Assembly: GCA_050633905.1 (NCBI GenBank)
Contig: JBOEHJ010000008.1
Location: forward strand, 1-64,000
Length of the DNA stretch: 64,000 nucleotides
Source: JANQPX01 sp050633905
GTDB taxonomy: Bacteria; Pseudomonadota; Alphaproteobacteria; Geminicoccales; Geminicoccaceae
Direction of reading: 5' to 3'
In this document: positions 62,969 to 64,000 of the stretch, piece by piece
Layout of the letters: the number at the start of each line of letters is the position of its first letter
Numbering within the stretch: position 1 is the first letter of the stretch
Translations under genes and position numbers: made by a program
Notes under the pieces: generated by a model
Seen by the model: the letters and a program-made list of their open reading frames with translations, nothing else
What the model was told of the DNA's origin: nothing
Databases searched by the model: none

Positions 62969-63433
62969 TTAACTGTCCTTTTCATCCCGACGCCGATAGG
63001 TCGAGGCGGGGTAGTTTCCCTGCGCTGGAATGCTGAGGATGTCACCGTCGATCTCAGCAATGCTGAAATGTGTGTCGAGCGCATTCAAATCCATCGGGAG
63101 CGTCAGCGTTGTCGCGGGGCAGGCGCGTCTGGTCGCGGAAATTTCGCCTGGACGATCGATCGGGCCGAAGAAACTGTTACATCCATCAAAACCTTCGATG
63201 GTTGAGCCGGCGATCGTGAAGGATGGAAGATTGTCCTCGGATACCGCGTCCACATGGACGGAATCGACCGTCTCAAGCTGCCAGGTTCCTTCGACGGTGG
63301 CTTCCTGGGCAGCACAGGCCGTGATGGCCAACCAAGGGATGATCAAGGTGAGCAATCTCTTGCTGATCAACGAAGATAGACGTCGCGTTGTCCCAGCATA
63401 GGCTGTTTGTCGTTGGTGGGATAACCACATCAT
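62969..63433 (-). CDS. META-domain lipoprotein (HslJ-like)
   Basis: Up to 154 residues. A hydrophobic segment ends in a lipobox (LAITAC). The META/HslJ domain follows: VEGTWQLETVDS, the core FDGCNSFFGPI, and the RRACPATTLTLPMDLNALDTHFSI block. A shorter start at TTG 63370 would give a more typical lipoprotein signal. These proteins sit at the outer membrane and are often stress-related. A second open frame on the plus strand over this gene is not supported. Confidence 0.8.
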   Translation of the reverse strand: MMWLSHQRQTAYAGTTRRLSSLISKRLLTLIIPWLAITACAAQEATVEGTWQLETVDSVHVDAVSEDNLPSFTIAGSTIEGFDGCNSFFGPIDRPGEISATRRACPATTLTLPMDLNALDTHFSIAEIDGDILSIPAQGNYPASTYRRRDEKDS

Positions 63434-63552
63434 GGATTACCTCGGTTAGTGTTGTTCGCAAAATTGTTACAAGGATGCGTAGCCGGTCTTGGTGTTGGAT
63501 CGTGGGGCTGCGAGTGTGTACGGCTCTCACCGGACATGCCACTTGCTGTGAA

Positions 63553-64000
63553 CTAGTCGCAATAACCCGCTGATGCCAGGGTGCCGCCCTCAGGGGCAGG
63601 GCCGCTGCACAGTGAGTTGATCAGCGAACCGATATTACCGGCGCCGAAGCCACCGTAATCCGGCTCTGGATACTGGGTGTTTTGTCCGAATTGTGAGGAG
63701 AAGTTGTCCTTTGGAGTATTCGGATCGGCCGTACCCCAGGAGGTCACGCCGACGACGGCCATGATAGCCTGCTCGCCTTCCACGGCACCGCCTGAAAGAA
63801 CGGCATTGCGTCCCGAGAAGTTGACCGTCCACGGTCCGCCGCTCGCACCGCCGGTAAGGTTGCTACCCTGCCAGAGTTGCGGGATCTCGGCGGTGGTGGC
63901 GTCGCCACAAAAGGTCGTGGTGAAGGTCGGCCCATCGGTGCGCTGCATGATCGCCCCGCCATCCATCAGGCCGGGATAACCGAGCGTCGAGATTGCTGCT
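63553..64000 (-). CDS. Trypsin-like serine protease, C-terminal part
   Basis: The 5' part is outside the window; about 148 codons are visible. STLGYPGLMDGGAIMQRTDGP is followed by LTGGASGGPWTVNF, where GASGGPW matches the Gly-x-Ser-Gly-Gly nucleophile motif of S1-family proteases. The tail is Gly/Asn/Ser-rich and has CSGPAP and a terminal GYCD, probably a disulfide. The N-terminal His and Asp of the triad are not visible. Confidence 0.65.
   Translation of the reverse strand, partial: AAISTLGYPGLMDGGAIMQRTDGPTFTTTFCGDATTAEIPQLWQGSNLTGGASGGPWTVNFSGRNAVLSGGAVEGEQAIMAVVGVTSWGTADPNTPKDNFSSQFGQNTQYPEPDYGGFGAGNIGSLINSLCSGPAPEGGTLASAGYCD

Noticed and set aside
62567..63205. Plus-strand frame between the two-repeat gene and the META gene
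   Set aside because: Its 5' part is antisense to the repeat gene and its 3' part to the META domain; the peptide looks random.
1..64000. rRNA, tRNA, CRISPR arrays, rho-independent terminators at every operon end
   Set aside because: Visual scan found no TpsiC-like or repeat-spacer pattern; only the terminator and hairpins listed were strong enough to report.

Overview
The window is chromosomal DNA of an alphaproteobacterium, probably a free-living, likely marine, Rhodospirillales/Rhodobacterales-type organism. The order hemC - hemD - Mic60/mitofilin-like gene - hemY is a hallmark of Alphaproteobacteria. It also carries parE, a cofactor-dependent phosphoglycerate mutase, D-galactose 1-dehydrogenase, TRAP transport genes and corrinoid C1 genes, all common in that class. 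I cannot name a genus. I see no rRNA, tRNA, CRISPR array or intact insertion sequence.

Layout. 1-2.9 kb (minus): a corrinoid C1 module made of a corrinoid protein, a methyl-H4folate:corrinoid methyltransferase and a ferredoxin/ASKHA reductive activator cut by the window edge. 3.2-10.7 kb: an MMPL exporter, a decayed IS110 transposase, a full-length glutamine synthetase paralogue that has lost several metal and catalytic residues, a YciA-type thioesterase, parE and a lipoprotein. 10.7-15.5 kb: galactose dehydrogenase, a PanE-type reductase, and a YeeE/YedE sulfur transporter overlapping moeA. 15.5-21.8 kb: tsaD diverging from the hemC-hemD-mic60-hemY operon. 21.8-29.8 kb (minus): a degP / response regulator / histidine kinase stress cluster, an ABC-F ATPase coupled to a glycosyltransferase, and an OmpA-type lipoprotein.

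30.1-34 kb holds a reduced phosphonate locus: a fragment of phnL, two tandem phnM genes, a DUF1045 2H-phosphoesterase gene and a convergent phnN, with no phnG-K core. 34-46.8 kb is mixed: a broken HTH gene, a soluble hybrid kinase, a zinc-ribbon/TPR membrane protein, a PRISE-type reductase tail-to-tail with a ThDP enzyme, a LonC/YcbZ-like protease, an orphan TrpF-like protein, a PhyH dioxygenase and a class C serine hydrolase. 47-53.3 kb: an iclR - methanethiol oxidase (SBP56) - membrane protein operon, a GlcD-type FAD oxidase and a divergent TetR regulator with palindromic candidate operators, then a DEDDh exonuclease. 54.3-64 kb: gpmA, a bicupin protein, a complete TRAP transporter (dctP, hairpin, dctQ, dctM), an AhpD-like protein, a DUF3108-like protein, two unknown proteins (one built from two diverged copies of a GSHGG/NDAG/SARIG unit), a META-domain lipoprotein and the C-terminus of a trypsin-like protease.

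Themes: C1 and sulfur compound use (corrinoid methyl transfer, methanethiol oxidation, YeeE/YedE), envelope stress, and gene decay (IS110, phnL, the HTH gene). The most unusual items are the glutamine synthetase pseudoenzyme, the two-repeat unknown protein, the phnM-phnM-DUF1045-phnN remnant locus, and a 52-bp element found just after two stop codons. All function calls are by reading the sequence; no database search was run.
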